Shown one piece after another: positions 1 to 9,267 of a stretch of DNA of 64,000 nucleotides. Numbering within the stretch: position 1 is the stretch's first letter; every line of letters starts with the position of its first letter. Source of the stretch: Citrobacter enshiensis. Its GTDB lineage: Bacteria > Pseudomonadota > Gammaproteobacteria > Enterobacterales > Enterobacteriaceae. The stretch lies in assembly GCF_029338175.1 (NCBI RefSeq), contig NZ_CP119862.1:1488001-1552000 (forward strand), given 5' to 3'. A program made the translations under genes and the position numbers. A model generated the notes under the pieces. The model searched no databases. It saw only the letters and a program-made list of their open reading frames with translations, and was not told where the DNA came from.

Positions 1-523
1 AGGCGTCTACTTTCTGGTTCAGTGTCTCATCCAGTTGCCCGGTCAGCTCATTGATATCGCCAAACCATAAATCCAGCGTCACACGACCCTCGTCCAGAAA
101 CAGACGATGGCATCCGGCCAGCGGCAGAGGCCACTGAGCTTGCAACTGTTCAGCCCAGGGCGCCAGTTCAGGCCAATGCTGATGCGCCTGAACCAAATCC
201 TGGTGGCTCAGGGGATACTTTTCGAAGCTGATAAAATGAAGTCGTTCTAACGTGGCCTGCGGGTGTGAAGCACGAAAGGCAGTGAATGCCTGCCAGAGCG
301 TCAGGAAATTGAGACCGGTACCAAAGCCGCTTTCTGCCACAACAAATAATTGCCGTGAATGAGTGGGGAAGCGTTCCGCAAGATGATTTCCACCGAGAAA
401 AACATAACGTGTTTCCTCCAGTCCATTATCATTAGAGAAATAGACATCATCAAAATCTCGGGAAACAGGTGTACCCTCAGCATTAAATTCAAGGTTGGCA
501 GGTTGTATTGCGTATTGTTTCAC
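1..523 (-). CDS. mnmC: tRNA 5-methylaminomethyl-2-thiouridine biosynthesis protein MnmC, N-terminal part (partial)
   Basis: This is the first ~174 residues of the bifunctional tRNA-modifying enzyme MnmC; the rest (about 500 residues, including the FAD-dependent domain) lies beyond the left edge. The visible part is the S-adenosylmethionine-dependent methyltransferase domain that finishes mnm5s2U at the wobble base of certain tRNAs. The opening [14 protein letters not shown] and the glycine-rich SAM loop ESGFGTG at residues 64-70 are typical of enterobacterial MnmC. The start is GTG at 521-523, which is why an ATG-only search misses it; the frame is open from there to the edge, so the gene is not broken. 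It is divergent from fabB, sharing a 158 bp control region. Confidence 0.93.
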   Translation of the reverse strand, partial: MKQYAIQPANLEFNAEGTPVSRDFDDVYFSNDNGLEETRYVFLGGNHLAERFPTHSRQLFVVAESGFGTGLNFLTLWQAFTAFRASHPQATLERLHFISFEKYPLSHQDLVQAHQHWPELAPWAEQLQAQWPLPLAGCHRLFLDEGRVTLDLWFGDINELTGQLDETLNQKVDA

Positions 524-599
524 GTAAGTTACTCGTCTCACAGGCAGTGTCACGATCTTAGCGATGTGTGCCTGGCGGCGCAAATTTCCGCATAAATTG

Positions 600-634
600 G
601 CTGATCGGACTTGTTCGGCGTACAAGTGTACGCT
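600..634 (+). promoter_or_regulatory. Probable FadR and FabR operators upstream of fabB
   Basis: The stretch CTGATCGGACTTGTTC (601-616) resembles the FadR activator site known before E. coli fabB. It is followed directly by a near-perfect inverted repeat CGTACAAGTGTACG (619-632) that matches the FabR repressor palindrome. Both lie 50-80 bp before the fabB start, where these sites sit in E. coli. Together they would balance unsaturated fatty acid synthesis. The assignment rests on my memory of the published sites. Confidence 0.7.
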
Positions 635-681
635 ATTGTGCCATTCGAAACTTAATATAGTGCGACTTACAGAGGTATTGA

Positions 682-1899
682 ATGAAACGTGCAGTGATTA
701 CTGGCTTGGGCATCGTTTCCAGCATCGGTAATAACCAGCAGGAAGTCCTGGCATCTCTGCGTGAAGGACGTTCAGGGATCACTTTCTCTCAGGAGTTCAA
801 AGATTCAGGAATGCGCAGCCACGTGTGGGGTAACGTCAAACTGGACACCACCGGTCTGATTGACCGTAAAGTGGTCCGTTTCATGAACGATGCCTCTATC
901 TATTCCTATCTCTCCATGCAGCAGGCGATTGAAGACGCCGGTCTGAAAGATGAGGTTTATCAGAACAATCCGCGCGTGGGCCTGATTGCCGGTTCTGGCG
1001 GTTCGTCTAAATCTCAGGTTTTTGGTGCCGATGCGATGCGTAGCCCGCGTGGTCTGAAAGCGGTGGGTCCGTATGTGGTCACTAAAGCGATGGCCTCTGC
1101 GGTATCCGCGTGCCTCGCGACACCGTTTAAAATCCACGGTGTGAACTACTCCATCAGCTCCGCCTGTGCGACTTCCGCACACTGTATCGGTAACGCGGTA
1201 GAACAGATTCAGCTGGGCAAGCAAGACATCGTCTTTGCGGGCGGCGGCGAAGAGCTGTGCTGGGAAATGGCGTGTGAATTCGACGCAATGGGCGCGCTGT
1301 CTACCAAATATAACGACTCTCCAGACAAAGCGTCCCGTACTTATGACGCAAACCGTGACGGTTTCATTATCGCAGGCGGCGGCGGTATGGTTGTTGTCGA
1401 AGAACTCGAGCACGCACTGGCGCGTGGCGCGCACATCTATGCGGAAATCGTTGGCTACGGCGCAACGTCCGATGGCGCTGACATGGTTGCTCCGTCTGGC
1501 GAAGGCGCAGTGCGCTGCATGCAGATGGCGATGCACGGTGTTGACACGCCAATCGACTACCTGAACACCCACGGGACTTCCACGCCGGTTGGCGATGTGA
1601 AAGAACTGGGCGCTATCCGCGAAGTGTTCGGCGATAACTCCCCGGCTATGTCCGCAACCAAAGCGATGACTGGTCACTCTCTGGGTGCTGCTGGCGTACA
1701 GGAAGCCATCTACTCTCTGCTGATGCTGGAGCACGGCTTTATCGCACCAAGCATCAATATTGAAGAACTGGACGAGCAGGCTGCGGGTCTGAACATCGTG
1801 ACGGAAGCGACCGATCGCGAACTGACCACCGTGATGTCCAACAGCTTCGGTTTCGGCGGCACTAACGCCACGCTGGTTATGCGTAAACTGAAAGCGTAA
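682..1899 (+). CDS. fabB: 3-oxoacyl-[acyl-carrier-protein] synthase I
   Basis: FabB condenses malonyl-ACP with acyl-ACP and is needed for elongation of unsaturated fatty acids in type II fatty acid synthesis in the cytoplasm. The thiolase-fold protein has 405 residues. The active-site cysteine lies in [12 protein letters not shown] at residue 162, and the two catalytic histidines lie in NTHGTSTP and TGHSLGAAG. The glycine-rich end [12 protein letters not shown] is also typical. E. coli FabB has 406 residues; the difference is one residue in the GSGGSSKSQ loop near 105-112, so the cysteine is numbered 162 instead of 163. An AGAGGT ribosome site precedes the ATG. FadR and FabR sites upstream suggest the usual control, and a strong terminator follows, so it is probably a single-gene transcript. 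Confidence 0.98.
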   Translation: MKRAVITGLGIVSSIGNNQQEVLASLREGRSGITFSQEFKDSGMRSHVWGNVKLDTTGLIDRKVVRFMNDASIYSYLSMQQAIEDAGLKDEVYQNNPRVGLIAGSGGSSKSQVFGADAMRSPRGLKAVGPYVVTKAMASAVSACLATPFKIHGVNYSISSACATSAHCIGNAVEQIQLGKQDIVFAGGGEELCWEMACEFDAMGALSTKYNDSPDKASRTYDANRDGFIIAGGGGMVVVEELEHALARGAHIYAEIVGYGATSDGADMVAPSGEGAVRCMQMAMHGVDTPIDYLNTHGTSTPVGDVKELGAIREVFGDNSPAMSATKAMTGHSLGAAGVQEAIYSLLMLEHGFIAPSINIEELDEQAAGLNIVTEATDRELTTVMSNSFGFGGTNATLVMRKLKA

Positions 1900-1920
1900 G
1901 CATCCGTGATGCAAGAAGAG

Positions 1921-1944
1921 GGGAGCCAAATGGCTCCCTTTTTT
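1921..1944 (+). terminator. Rho-independent terminator after fabB
   Basis: A perfect 7 bp stem GGGAGCC/GGCTCCC with an AAAT loop (1921-1938) is followed by a run of T. It lies 22 bp after the fabB stop codon. Confidence 0.9.
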
Positions 1945-2104
1945 ATGCGTTGACAATAACCGGCCCCCAAAGGCAAACTCCACGCTCAACATTATCTTCC
2001 TGATAATAGTGGGCGTTTAACGTTATCCAACGCACCTTAATCCTGGCGGTCAGGTAGAGGGGGCGTGGCAATTCCTCGCCTTACTCTGCATTTCGGAGTA
2101 ACGC

Positions 2105-3283
2105 ATGACAGCAGTAACCCAAACAGAAAAAACATCTTCTGCGAATTTTTCGCTTTTTCGTATCGCCTTTGCGGTTTTCCTGACCTATATGACGGTCGGT
2201 TTACCCTTGCCCGTCATCCCGCTTTTTGTGCATCAGGAGCTGGGTTATGGCAACACCATGGTCGGTATCGCCGTGGGCATTCAGTTTCTGGCTACGGTAC
2301 TCACGCGAGGCTATGCCGGGCGACTCGCCGATCAATACGGTGCTAAACGTTCTGCGCTACAGGGCATGTTTGCCTGTGCACTGGCGGGCGTCGCGTGGCT
2401 GCTGGCAGCGCTGTTGCCGGTCTCCATCCCGGTTAAATTTGCGCTGCTGATTGTCGGGCGCTTGATCCTGGGATTTGGTGAAAGCCAGTTACTGACCGGC
2501 ACATTAACCTGGGGAATGGGGCTGGTTGGGCCGGGGCGTTCGGGCAAAGTGATGTCGTGGAACGGGATGGCGATTTACGGCGCGCTGGCGGCCGGTGCGC
2601 CGCTTGGACTGTTGATCCACAGTCATTTTGGTTTTGCCGCGCTGGCGGGCACCACGATGGCGCTTCCGCTGCTGGCGTGGGCGTTTAACGGCACGGTGCG
2701 TAAAGTGCCAGCCCATCCAGGCGTACGTCCTTCACTGTGGAGCGTGGTTGGGCTTATCTGGAAACCCGGTGTTGGCCTGGCGCTGCAGGGCGTCGGGTTT
2801 GCCGTTATAGGTACGTTTATTTCTCTCTACTTTGCCAGCAACGGCTGGGCGATGGCAGGTTTCACCTTGACCGCCTTTGGTGGCGCATTTGTGCTCATGC
2901 GCGTGCTGTTTGGCTGGATGCCGGATCGCTTTGGCGGCGTGAGGGTGGCCATCGCATCATTGTGCGTTGAAACTGCCGGTTTGGTGTTGCTCTGGCTCGC
3001 GCCAACCGCATGGTTTGCCTTGTTGGGCGCGGCATTAACCGGGGCTGGGTGCTCATTAATCTTTCCGGCGCTGGGTGTTGAGGTGGTGAAACGCGTACCT
3101 TCACAAGTTCGGGGCACCGCGTTGGGCGGATACGCCGCCTTTCAGGACATTTCCTACGGCGTGACCGGACCTCTGGCGGGGCTATTAGCCACCTCATGCG
3201 GTTACCCCTCGGTATTTCTGGCCGGGGCGATTTCCGCAGTGGTGGGCATTATGGTGACATTGCTCTCTTTTCGTAAAAGTTAG
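2105..3283 (+). CDS. yfcJ: MFS transporter YfcJ (UPF0226 family)
   Basis: This 392-residue inner-membrane protein is a major facilitator superfamily transporter with about 12 hydrophobic segments. The loop between segments 2 and 3, [15 protein letters not shown] (about residues 69-83), is the MFS signature G-x3-D-x2-G-x-R. Length and sequence match E. coli YfcJ, a member of the arabinose-efflux-like group whose natural substrate is not firmly established. The ATG at 2105 has GGAG about 7 bp upstream; an earlier overlapping start in another frame is a shadow. It converges on flk, and the two stop codons overlap by 4 bp, with no obvious terminator for either gene, so antisense overlap of the 3' ends is likely. 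Confidence 0.93.
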   Translation: MTAVTQTEKTSSANFSLFRIAFAVFLTYMTVGLPLPVIPLFVHQELGYGNTMVGIAVGIQFLATVLTRGYAGRLADQYGAKRSALQGMFACALAGVAWLLAALLPVSIPVKFALLIVGRLILGFGESQLLTGTLTWGMGLVGPGRSGKVMSWNGMAIYGALAAGAPLGLLIHSHFGFAALAGTTMALPLLAWAFNGTVRKVPAHPGVRPSLWSVVGLIWKPGVGLALQGVGFAVIGTFISLYFASNGWAMAGFTLTAFGGAFVLMRVLFGWMPDRFGGVRVAIASLCVETAGLVLLWLAPTAWFALLGAALTGAGCSLIFPALGVEVVKRVPSQVRGTALGGYAAFQDISYGVTGPLAGLLATSCGYPSVFLAGAISAVVGIMVTLLSFRKS

Positions 3284-4287
3284 GAAACCAATCCAAAAAT
3301 AGCCAGAGCAATCATCAGCGCGATAAACAGTAACCCCGGTCGTGCCGACAGCGATTTAATGGTTTCAATAACCGGCGCGAACGGGCTGAAGATCGGCTGA
3401 ATATGGCGCGGATCGTTCAATTCCCGGTCTCGCTCTACACGACGCAGGAAGATCTGGTTAAGCAGATCCTGCACCTGAACCGTGGTCAGAACCGTTTGCG
3501 GTTGGATCTGATAGCTCTGCTGCGCATACTCTTTGATTGCCGTAAATTCATTCGGCTCTAGCGGCTGCTTCAACGCCGCCTGCAGCGTTTGCAATGTGGG
3601 CGCGTTCTGTAGGCTGAGTGTCTGGCGCGCCTGTAACCAGGTCACCAGATGGGTGAACTGTTTAGCCGGGATCAGCTCGCCGCTTTTCACGCCGGAGAGT
3701 TCCAGCATTGATTGCCAAATCAGCTTGCCAGATTCTCCCGTGGCGGCGGCCAGTTTGGTCACGAGTTGGTTGAGCGTATTGTGCTCGGCCGGTAATAACG
3801 GCCTGTCGGTCGCCGGGCGCTGCTGCGGTTGTGGAATAGAGAGCAGCCCTTGTTGCAGTAGCGTCAACACGTTCTTCAACTGTTCTGGCGTAAGCTGGCT
3901 TAACGCTGTCTGGTTATACTGCTGGCGGATAAAATCACTGACGGCCTGGCGATTGTTCCCCAGGCTCAACAGCTCCGTTAATTGCGCCAGCACCTGACGA
4001 TTAGCATGGTTTTGCTGGGCGCTCCCCAGTCGTTGGTTGAGATTGTGTTCAGCGGCAGGGAAATGACGCGAAAGCAACGGCGTGTCGCTTTTTACCCCCA
4101 AATCGTGTTTTATTCCGGCCCAGACTTCCGCACTTTGCTGTTGCGTCAGCGAAATCAGGCGAGTGATCAGTCGTTCCAGCACGGTGCGTTGTTGGGTGGA
4201 TAACGGCTGTTCGCCCGCGATGGAAGGACGGTTCTGTCCTTCACCGGGAGGTTGTGCGGGAGTTCCGGAAATGGGTTGCATCATCAC
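3280..4287 (-). CDS. flk: Flagellar regulator Flk
   Basis: Flk is a tail-anchored inner-membrane protein that in Salmonella prevents premature secretion of FlgM and other late flagellar substrates before the P and L rings are complete. The 335-residue product is hydrophilic and glutamine-rich. It ends in a single membrane helix, [19 protein letters not shown] (final ~19 residues), as expected for C-terminal anchoring. It begins with MMMQP, so ATGs at 4287, 4284 or 4281 are all possible; GGATTAGTG precedes them. The E. coli protein is about 331 residues. It is transcribed away from pdxB, as in E. coli, and converges with yfcJ with a 4 bp overlap. Confidence 0.95.
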   Translation of the reverse strand: MMMQPISGTPAQPPGEGQNRPSIAGEQPLSTQQRTVLERLITRLISLTQQQSAEVWAGIKHDLGVKSDTPLLSRHFPAAEHNLNQRLGSAQQNHANRQVLAQLTELLSLGNNRQAVSDFIRQQYNQTALSQLTPEQLKNVLTLLQQGLLSIPQPQQRPATDRPLLPAEHNTLNQLVTKLAAATGESGKLIWQSMLELSGVKSGELIPAKQFTHLVTWLQARQTLSLQNAPTLQTLQAALKQPLEPNEFTAIKEYAQQSYQIQPQTVLTTVQVQDLLNQIFLRRVERDRELNDPRHIQPIFSPFAPVIETIKSLSARPGLLFIALMIALAIFGLVS

Positions 4288-4389
4288 TAATCCTTAAATC
4301 TTTGCAAACCAGGTCTCGCAGTATGCCTGGCGGCGAGATTATGGCACACTTGCCCGGTTAACTCTCGTTCTCAAACAGGTACGACAGAC

Positions 4390-5526
4390 GTGAAAATCCT
4401 CGTTGATGAAAATATGCCTTATGCCCGCGAATTGTTCAGTCGTTTGGGGGAGGTAAAAGCGGTTCCAGGTCGCCCCATTCCCGTTGCTGAACTCGAAGAC
4501 GCAGATGCGTTAATGGTGCGCTCGGTCACCAAAGTGAACGAATCGTTGCTGAGCGGAAAGTCCGTTAAGTTTGTCGGAACGGCGACCGCAGGCACTGACC
4601 ATGTGGATGAGACCTGGCTGAAACAGGCTGGGATTGGTTTTTCTTCTGCGCCTGGCTGCAACGCCATCGCGGTTGTCGAATATGTTTTTTCCTCGTTGCT
4701 GATGCTTGCTGAACGCGATGGTTTTGCTTTACGCGATCGTACCGTGGGCATTATTGGCGTAGGGAATGTTGGCGGTCGTCTGCAGGCGCGACTGGAAGCG
4801 CTGGGCATTCGCACGTTGCTGTGCGATCCGCCGCGCGCCGACCGTGGGGACGAGGGCGATTTCCGCTCTCTGGAAGAGCTGGTGCAGGAAGCGGATATTC
4901 TGACCTTCCACACGCCGCTTTTTAAACAAGGGCAGTATAAGACGCTGCATCTGGCTGATGACGCGATGATTCGCCGTCTGAAACCTGGAACCATTCTGGT
5001 CAACGCCAGTCGCGGCCCGGTGGTGGATAACGCGGCCTTGTTGGCGCGACTGAATGCCGGGCAGTCGTTAAGCGTGGTGCTGGATGTCTGGGAAGGTGAA
5101 CCTGAGCTCAATGTCGAATTGTTGGAAAAGATCGACATTGGTACGCCACATATCGCGGGCTATACCCTGGAAGGGAAAGCGCGCGGCACCACTCAGGTCT
5201 TTGAAGCGTATAGCGCATTTATTGATAAGGCGCAGCAAGTCGCACTGGATACGCTGTTACCCGCGCCAGAGTTTGGCCGCATCACACTTCACGGCACGTT
5301 AGATCAACCGACGCTGAAAAGACTGGTGCATTTGGTGTATGATGTGCGGCGCGACGATGCCCCGTTGCGAAAAGTTGCCGGGGTTCCGGGTGAGTTTGAT
5401 AAACTGCGTAAGAATTACCTTGAGCGCCGTGAGTGGTCATCTTTGTACGTGATGTGTGATGACGCTGAAACGGCTGCGCTGTTGAAAAAACTGGGTTTTA
5501 ACGCCGTTTACCACCCAACACATTAA
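4390..5526 (+). CDS. pdxB: Erythronate-4-phosphate dehydrogenase
   Basis: PdxB oxidises 4-phospho-D-erythronate, the second step of the DXP-dependent pyridoxal 5'-phosphate pathway, in the cytoplasm. The 378 residues match the family length. The D-2-hydroxyacid dehydrogenase fold shows the NAD-binding loop [16 protein letters not shown] at about 120-136. The catalytic arginine lies in [10 protein letters not shown], the glutamate in VWEGEPELN, and the histidine in GTPHIAGYT; a C-terminal PdxB-specific dimerisation domain follows. The start is GTG at 4390. It is the first gene of the pdxB-usg-truA-dedA group, with a 67 bp gap holding a hairpin before usg. Confidence 0.97.
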   Translation: MKILVDENMPYARELFSRLGEVKAVPGRPIPVAELEDADALMVRSVTKVNESLLSGKSVKFVGTATAGTDHVDETWLKQAGIGFSSAPGCNAIAVVEYVFSSLLMLAERDGFALRDRTVGIIGVGNVGGRLQARLEALGIRTLLCDPPRADRGDEGDFRSLEELVQEADILTFHTPLFKQGQYKTLHLADDAMIRRLKPGTILVNASRGPVVDNAALLARLNAGQSLSVVLDVWEGEPELNVELLEKIDIGTPHIAGYTLEGKARGTTQVFEAYSAFIDKAQQVALDTLLPAPEFGRITLHGTLDQPTLKRLVHLVYDVRRDDAPLRKVAGVPGEFDKLRKNYLERREWSSLYVMCDDAETAALLKKLGFNAVYHPTH

Positions 5527-5540
5527 TGTCTTCTTAATGC

Positions 5541-5565
5541 TCCCTGACGAATAATTCGGCAGGGA
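5541..5565 (+). other. Stem-loop between pdxB and usg
   Basis: TCCCTG (5541-5546) pairs with CAGGGA (5560-5565), and CGAA pairs with TTCG inside, with one A-G mismatch and a TAA loop. There is no T run afterwards, so it is more likely an mRNA-stability or processing element within the operon than a terminator. Confidence 0.6.
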
Positions 5566-5593
5566 CGCTTATGTTTTTCTGGAGTAAATCACC

Positions 5594-6607
5594 ATGTCTG
5601 AAGGCTGGAATATTGCCATCCTGGGCGCCACGGGTGCCGTAGGCGAAGCCCTGCTTGAAACGCTGGCCGAACGCCAGTTCCCGGTCGGTGAAATTTATGC
5701 GCTGGCGCGCAATGAAAGCGCTGGTGAGCATCTGCGCTTTAACGGTAAATCCATCATTGTGCAGGATGTCGCTGATTTTGACTGGACGCAGGCGCAGCTG
5801 GCGTTTTTTGTCGCCGGGGCTGAAGCCTCTGCTGCCTGGGTGGAAGAAGCCACCAATGCCGGTTGTCTGGTGATTGACAGCAGCGGGCTGTTTGCCCTCG
5901 AGCCGGATGTTCCGCTGGTCGTGCCGGATGTTAACCCGTTTGTGTTGGCGGACTACCGTAACCGCAACGTGATTGCGGTTCCTGACAGCCTGACCAGCCA
6001 GTTGCTGTCTGCATTGAAGCCGCTGATTGACGAAGGGGGACTTTCCCGAATCACGGTGACGAACATTTTGTCGGCATCCGCGCGCGGTAAAAAAGCGGTC
6101 GATGCGCTGGCAGGTCAAAGCGTTAAATTGCTTAACGGCATTCCGATTGATGAAGATGATTATTTTGGTCGCCAGCTGGCATTTAACATGTTGCCGCTGT
6201 TGCCGGATCGTGAAGGCAGCGTGCGCGAAGAGCGTCGCATTGTCGATGAAGTCCGCAAAATTCTGCAGGATGAGGGATTAATGATCTCTGCCAGTTGCGT
6301 ACAGTCGCCGGTATTTTACGGCCACGCGCAGATGGTGAATTTTGAAGCGCTGCGTCCGCTGGCAGCTGAAGAGGCACGTGATGCGTTCTCTCGCGGCGAA
6401 GATATTGTCTTGTCTGAAGAGACGAATTTCCCGACGCAGGTCGGCGATGCCACGGGTAATCCACAGCTTTCCGTAGGCTGTGTTCGTAACGATTACGGTA
6501 TGCCTGAACAAATTCAGTTTTGGTCAGTCGCAGATAACGTCCGTTTTGGCGGCGCGCTGATGGCGGTGAAAATTGCTGAAAAACTGGTGCAGGAGTATCT
6601 GTACTAA
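5594..6607 (+). CDS. usg: Aspartate-semialdehyde-dehydrogenase-like protein Usg
   Basis: Usg is a 337-residue homologue of aspartate-beta-semialdehyde dehydrogenase with no proven function. The N-terminal nucleotide-binding motif [15 protein letters not shown] (about residues 8-22) and the dimerisation domain are retained. Where true dehydrogenases carry the catalytic cysteine in an N-C-T/S motif, this protein reads [15 protein letters not shown], with no cysteine, so normal catalysis is unlikely. The start ATG at 5594 has GGAG 9 bp upstream. It is translationally coupled to truA: the usg TAA and truA ATG share one base. Its persistence in this operon next to pdxB and truA is the main clue to its role. 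Confidence 0.93.
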   Translation: MSEGWNIAILGATGAVGEALLETLAERQFPVGEIYALARNESAGEHLRFNGKSIIVQDVADFDWTQAQLAFFVAGAEASAAWVEEATNAGCLVIDSSGLFALEPDVPLVVPDVNPFVLADYRNRNVIAVPDSLTSQLLSALKPLIDEGGLSRITVTNILSASARGKKAVDALAGQSVKLLNGIPIDEDDYFGRQLAFNMLPLLPDREGSVREERRIVDEVRKILQDEGLMISASCVQSPVFYGHAQMVNFEALRPLAAEEARDAFSRGEDIVLSEETNFPTQVGDATGNPQLSVGCVRNDYGMPEQIQFWSVADNVRFGGALMAVKIAEKLVQEYLY

Positions 6608-7419
6608 TGTCTGACCAGCAACAGCCGTCAGTTTATAAAATTGCGCTGGGCATTGAGTACGACGGCAGTAAATATTATGGCTGGCAGCGCCAGAACGAAG
6701 TGCGCAGTGTCCAGGAAAAGCTGGAAAAGGCGCTTTCGCAGGTGGCCAACGAACGTATCAACGTATTTTGTGCGGGTCGTACGGACGCTGGTGTGCATGG
6801 TACTGGGCAGGTGGTGCATTTTGAGACCACCGCTCAGCGTAAAGATGCAGCGTGGACGCTGGGCGTAAATGCGAATTTGCCTGATGACATCGCTGTGCGT
6901 TGGGTGAAAGCTGTACCTGATGATTTTCACGCCCGGTTTAGCGCCACGGCTCGCCGTTATCGCTACATCATCTACAATCATCGGTTGCGTCCGGCGGTTT
7001 TAGGTAAGGGCGTTACGCACTATTATGAGCCGCTGGACGCAGAACGTATGCACCGGGCGGCGCAGTGCCTGATTGGTGAAAACGATTTTACTTCGTTTCG
7101 CGCAGTGCAGTGCCAGTCACGCACGCCGTGGCGTAATGTGATGCACATTAATGTGACGCGTCATGGTGCGTATGTGGTGGTCGATATCAAAGCAAATGCC
7201 TTTGTACATCATATGGTAAGGAATATTGTCGGTAGCCTGATGGAAGTAGGCGCCCACAACCAGCCGGAGAGCTGGATCGCAGAGTTGCTGGCGGCTAAGG
7301 ACAGACGGCTTTCTGCAGCAACGGCGAAAGCGGAAGGCTTGTATCTGGTCGCGGTAGATTACCCTGACCGGTTTGAACTTCCCAAACCGCCGATGGGCCC
7401 GCTGTTTCTGGCGGACTAA
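6607..7419 (+). CDS. truA: tRNA pseudouridine(38-40) synthase
   Basis: TruA isomerises uridines 38, 39 and 40 in the anticodon arm of many tRNAs to pseudouridine. The 270-residue protein carries the catalytic aspartate at residue 60 in [14 protein letters not shown]. The second conserved region, [13 protein letters not shown], lies at about 199-211 and the family's conserved arginine and lysine blocks are present. The ATG overlaps the usg stop by one base, indicating translational coupling. A small stem-loop and dedA follow. In E. coli it is part of the same multi-gene operon (pdxB-usg-truA-dedA), and the spacing here supports that. Confidence 0.98.
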   Translation: MSDQQQPSVYKIALGIEYDGSKYYGWQRQNEVRSVQEKLEKALSQVANERINVFCAGRTDAGVHGTGQVVHFETTAQRKDAAWTLGVNANLPDDIAVRWVKAVPDDFHARFSATARRYRYIIYNHRLRPAVLGKGVTHYYEPLDAERMHRAAQCLIGENDFTSFRAVQCQSRTPWRNVMHINVTRHGAYVVVDIKANAFVHHMVRNIVGSLMEVGAHNQPESWIAELLAAKDRRLSAATAKAEGLYLVAVDYPDRFELPKPPMGPLFLAD

Positions 7420-7430
7420 TCAGAATGGTA

Positions 7431-7450
7431 TCCCCGGAATATGACGGGGA
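7431..7450 (+). other. Stem-loop between truA and dedA
   Basis: TCCCCG (7431-7436) and CGGGGA (7445-7450) form a 6 bp GC-rich stem with an 8-nt loop. An A-rich tract follows, not T, so it is not a typical terminator and may stabilise or process the operon mRNA ahead of dedA. Confidence 0.55.
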
Positions 7451-7468
7451 CAAAAGGCAAAAGCAAAT

Positions 7469-8128
7469 ATGGATCTGATTTACTTCCTTATCGATTTTAT
7501 TTTGCACATTGATGTGCACCTGGCGGAACTGGTGGCGGAATATGGCGTGTGGGTTTATGCCATTCTGTTCCTCATCCTGTTCTGCGAAACTGGCCTGGTG
7601 GTCACGCCGTTTCTGCCAGGTGACTCGCTACTGTTTGTGGCGGGGGCGCTTTCAGCGTTGCCATCCAACGATCTCAATGTTCACCTGATGGTGGGGTTGA
7701 TGGTGGTGGCGGCGATTATTGGCGATGCGGTGAACTACACGATTGGCCGACTGTTTGGCGAAAAACTCTTCAGCAATCCGAACTCGAAGATCTTTCGTCG
7801 CAGCTACCTGGATAAAACCCATGCGTTCTATGAACGCCATGGTGGGAAAACCATTATCCTGGCGCGTTTTGTTCCCATCGTGCGTACATTTGCGCCATTT
7901 GTGGCGGGAATGGGACACATGTCCTATCGCCATTTTGCGCTGTACAACGTGACGGGCGCACTGCTTTGGGTACTGCTGTTTACCTATGCGGGCTACCTGT
8001 TCGGCGATCTGCCGGTAGTTCAGGAAAACCTGAAATTGCTGATTGTGGCGATTATCGTGCTCTCGGTATTACCGGGTATCATTGAAATTATTCGCCATAA
8101 GCGTGCGGCGTCACGTGCCGCAAAATAG
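7469..8128 (+). CDS. dedA: DedA family inner-membrane protein
   Basis: This is a 219-residue polytopic membrane protein of the DedA (SNARE-associated/VTT) family. Members act as proton-coupled lipid-carrier transporters or flippases needed for envelope integrity and drug resistance, with overlapping functions among several paralogues. The family features are visible: the acidic re-entrant segment [18 protein letters not shown] at about 40-57, the motif [17 protein letters not shown], and the conserved arginine segment [18 protein letters not shown] near 132-149. The C-terminus is basic. It is 49 bp after truA and shares its direction; accD follows after 155 bp with its own leader, so dedA probably ends the pdxB operon. 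Confidence 0.94.
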   Translation: MDLIYFLIDFILHIDVHLAELVAEYGVWVYAILFLILFCETGLVVTPFLPGDSLLFVAGALSALPSNDLNVHLMVGLMVVAAIIGDAVNYTIGRLFGEKLFSNPNSKIFRRSYLDKTHAFYERHGGKTIILARFVPIVRTFAPFVAGMGHMSYRHFALYNVTGALLWVLLFTYAGYLFGDLPVVQENLKLLIVAIIVLSVLPGIIEIIRHKRAASRAAK

Positions 8129-8207
8129 AAAGTAACTCAGCGGTTCGACCACTTTTTTATCCAAAGTTTCGGGCTGTTATGTTTTAATGTGCAACATTCA
8201 TGGTCTG

Positions 8208-8239
8208 TTGGGGGCAAAAATGGCATTATGCGCCCCCAA
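8208..8239 (+). other. Long-loop hairpin in the accD leader
   Basis: TTGGGGGC (8208-8215) is perfectly complementary to GCCCCCAA (8232-8239), with a 16-nt loop, ending 44 bp before the accD start. A smaller hairpin GAACC-A-GGTTC (8256-8266) lies between it and the ribosome site. No T run follows, so a regulatory or stabilising role in the 5' untranslated region is more likely than termination. Confidence 0.55.
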
Positions 8240-8283
8240 AGATAAAACTGGCATCGAACCAGGTTCAGGCAGAAAGGTCACTA

Positions 8284-9198
8284 ATGAGCTGGATTGAACG
8301 AATTAAAAGCAACATTACTCCCACCCGCAAGGCAAGCATTCCTGAAGGGGTGTGGACCAAGTGTGATAGCTGCGGTCAGGTTTTATACCGTGCTGAGCTG
8401 GAACGTAATCTTGAGGTCTGTCCGAAGTGTGATCATCATATGCGCATGTCGGCGCGCAATCGCCTGCATAGCCTGTTAGATGAAGGGACTCTTGTGGAAC
8501 TGGGTAGTGAACTTGAGCCGAAAGATGCGCTGAAGTTCCGTGACTCCAAGAAGTACAAAGACAGACTGGCGTCCGCGCAAAAAGAAACCGGAGAGAAAGA
8601 CGCTATGGTCGTGATGAAAGGCACGCTTCACGGTATGCCTGTTGTCGCTGCTGCGTTTGAATTCTCTTTCATGGGCGGTTCTATGGGCTCTGTCGTCGGC
8701 GCACGTTTCGTTCGTGCCGTTGAACAGGCGCTGGAAGATAACTGTCCGCTGATCTGCTTCTCCGCTTCCGGTGGCGCGCGTATGCAAGAAGCGCTGATGT
8801 CGCTGATGCAGATGGCGAAAACCTCCGCAGCGTTGGCGAAAATGCAGGAACGCGGATTACCGTATATCTCCGTACTGACCGATCCAACGATGGGTGGCGT
8901 ATCCGCAAGCTTCGCGATGTTGGGCGATCTCAATATTGCGGAACCGAAAGCGCTGATCGGCTTCGCTGGCCCACGCGTTATCGAGCAAACCGTACGTGAG
9001 AAGCTGCCGCCGGGATTCCAGCGCAGTGAGTTCCTGATTGAAAAAGGCGCTATCGATATGATCGTCCGCCGTCCGGAAATGCGCCTGAAACTGGCAAGCG
9101 TTCTGGCGAAGCTGATGAACCTCCCAGCGCCGGATCCAGATGAACCGCGCGAGGGTGTGGTGGTACCGCCGGTACCGGATCAGGAAGCAGAGGCCTGA
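8284..9198 (+). CDS. accD: Acetyl-CoA carboxylase carboxyltransferase subunit beta
   Basis: AccD and AccA form the carboxyltransferase that moves CO2 from carboxybiotin to acetyl-CoA, giving malonyl-CoA for fatty acid synthesis. The start at 8284 gives [10 protein letters not shown] and 304 residues, the E. coli length; an in-frame upstream ATG at 8200 would add 28 unrelated residues and is rejected. The N-terminal zinc ribbon has cysteines at 27, 30, 46 and 49. The crotonase-fold core contains [13 protein letters not shown] and the glycine pair in [17 protein letters not shown]. The product is known in E. coli to bind its own mRNA, so the leader hairpins are of interest. A terminator follows. 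Confidence 0.98.
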   Translation: MSWIERIKSNITPTRKASIPEGVWTKCDSCGQVLYRAELERNLEVCPKCDHHMRMSARNRLHSLLDEGTLVELGSELEPKDALKFRDSKKYKDRLASAQKETGEKDAMVVMKGTLHGMPVVAAAFEFSFMGGSMGSVVGARFVRAVEQALEDNCPLICFSASGGARMQEALMSLMQMAKTSAALAKMQERGLPYISVLTDPTMGGVSASFAMLGDLNIAEPKALIGFAGPRVIEQTVREKLPPGFQRSEFLIEKGAIDMIVRRPEMRLKLASVLAKLMNLPAPDPDEPREGVVVPPVPDQEAEA

Positions 9199-9205
9199 TA
9201 ACTGA

Positions 9206-9240
9206 AAAGGGCAGGGCCATCGGCGCTGCCCTTTTTCTTT
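9206..9240 (+). terminator. Rho-independent terminator after accD
   Basis: AAAGGGCAG (9206-9214) pairs with CTGCCCTTT (9226-9234) around an 11-nt loop and runs into a T-rich tract. It lies 8 bp after the accD stop and separates it from folC. Confidence 0.85.
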
Positions 9241-9267
9241 TCTCACCGTAGCGAATTTACATAAATC

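Noticed and set aside
301-595. Short open frames on both strands near the left edge
   Set aside because: They overlap the mnmC coding frame, which starts with GTG at 523 and reads cleanly to the edge; they show no family resemblance.
987-1030. One-residue difference in FabB against E. coli near the GSGGSSKSQ loop
   Set aside because: It is a surface-loop length change away from the active site, judged from memory of the E. coli sequence, and is not by itself of interest.
805-1992. 395-codon open frame antisense to fabB
   Set aside because: It mirrors the highly biased codon use of fabB and gives a histidine/arginine-rich protein with no recognisable domain.
8200-8283. Longer accD with 28 extra N-terminal residues
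   Set aside because: The start at 8284 gives the accepted [11 protein letters not shown]-terminus and the added part overlaps the leader hairpin.
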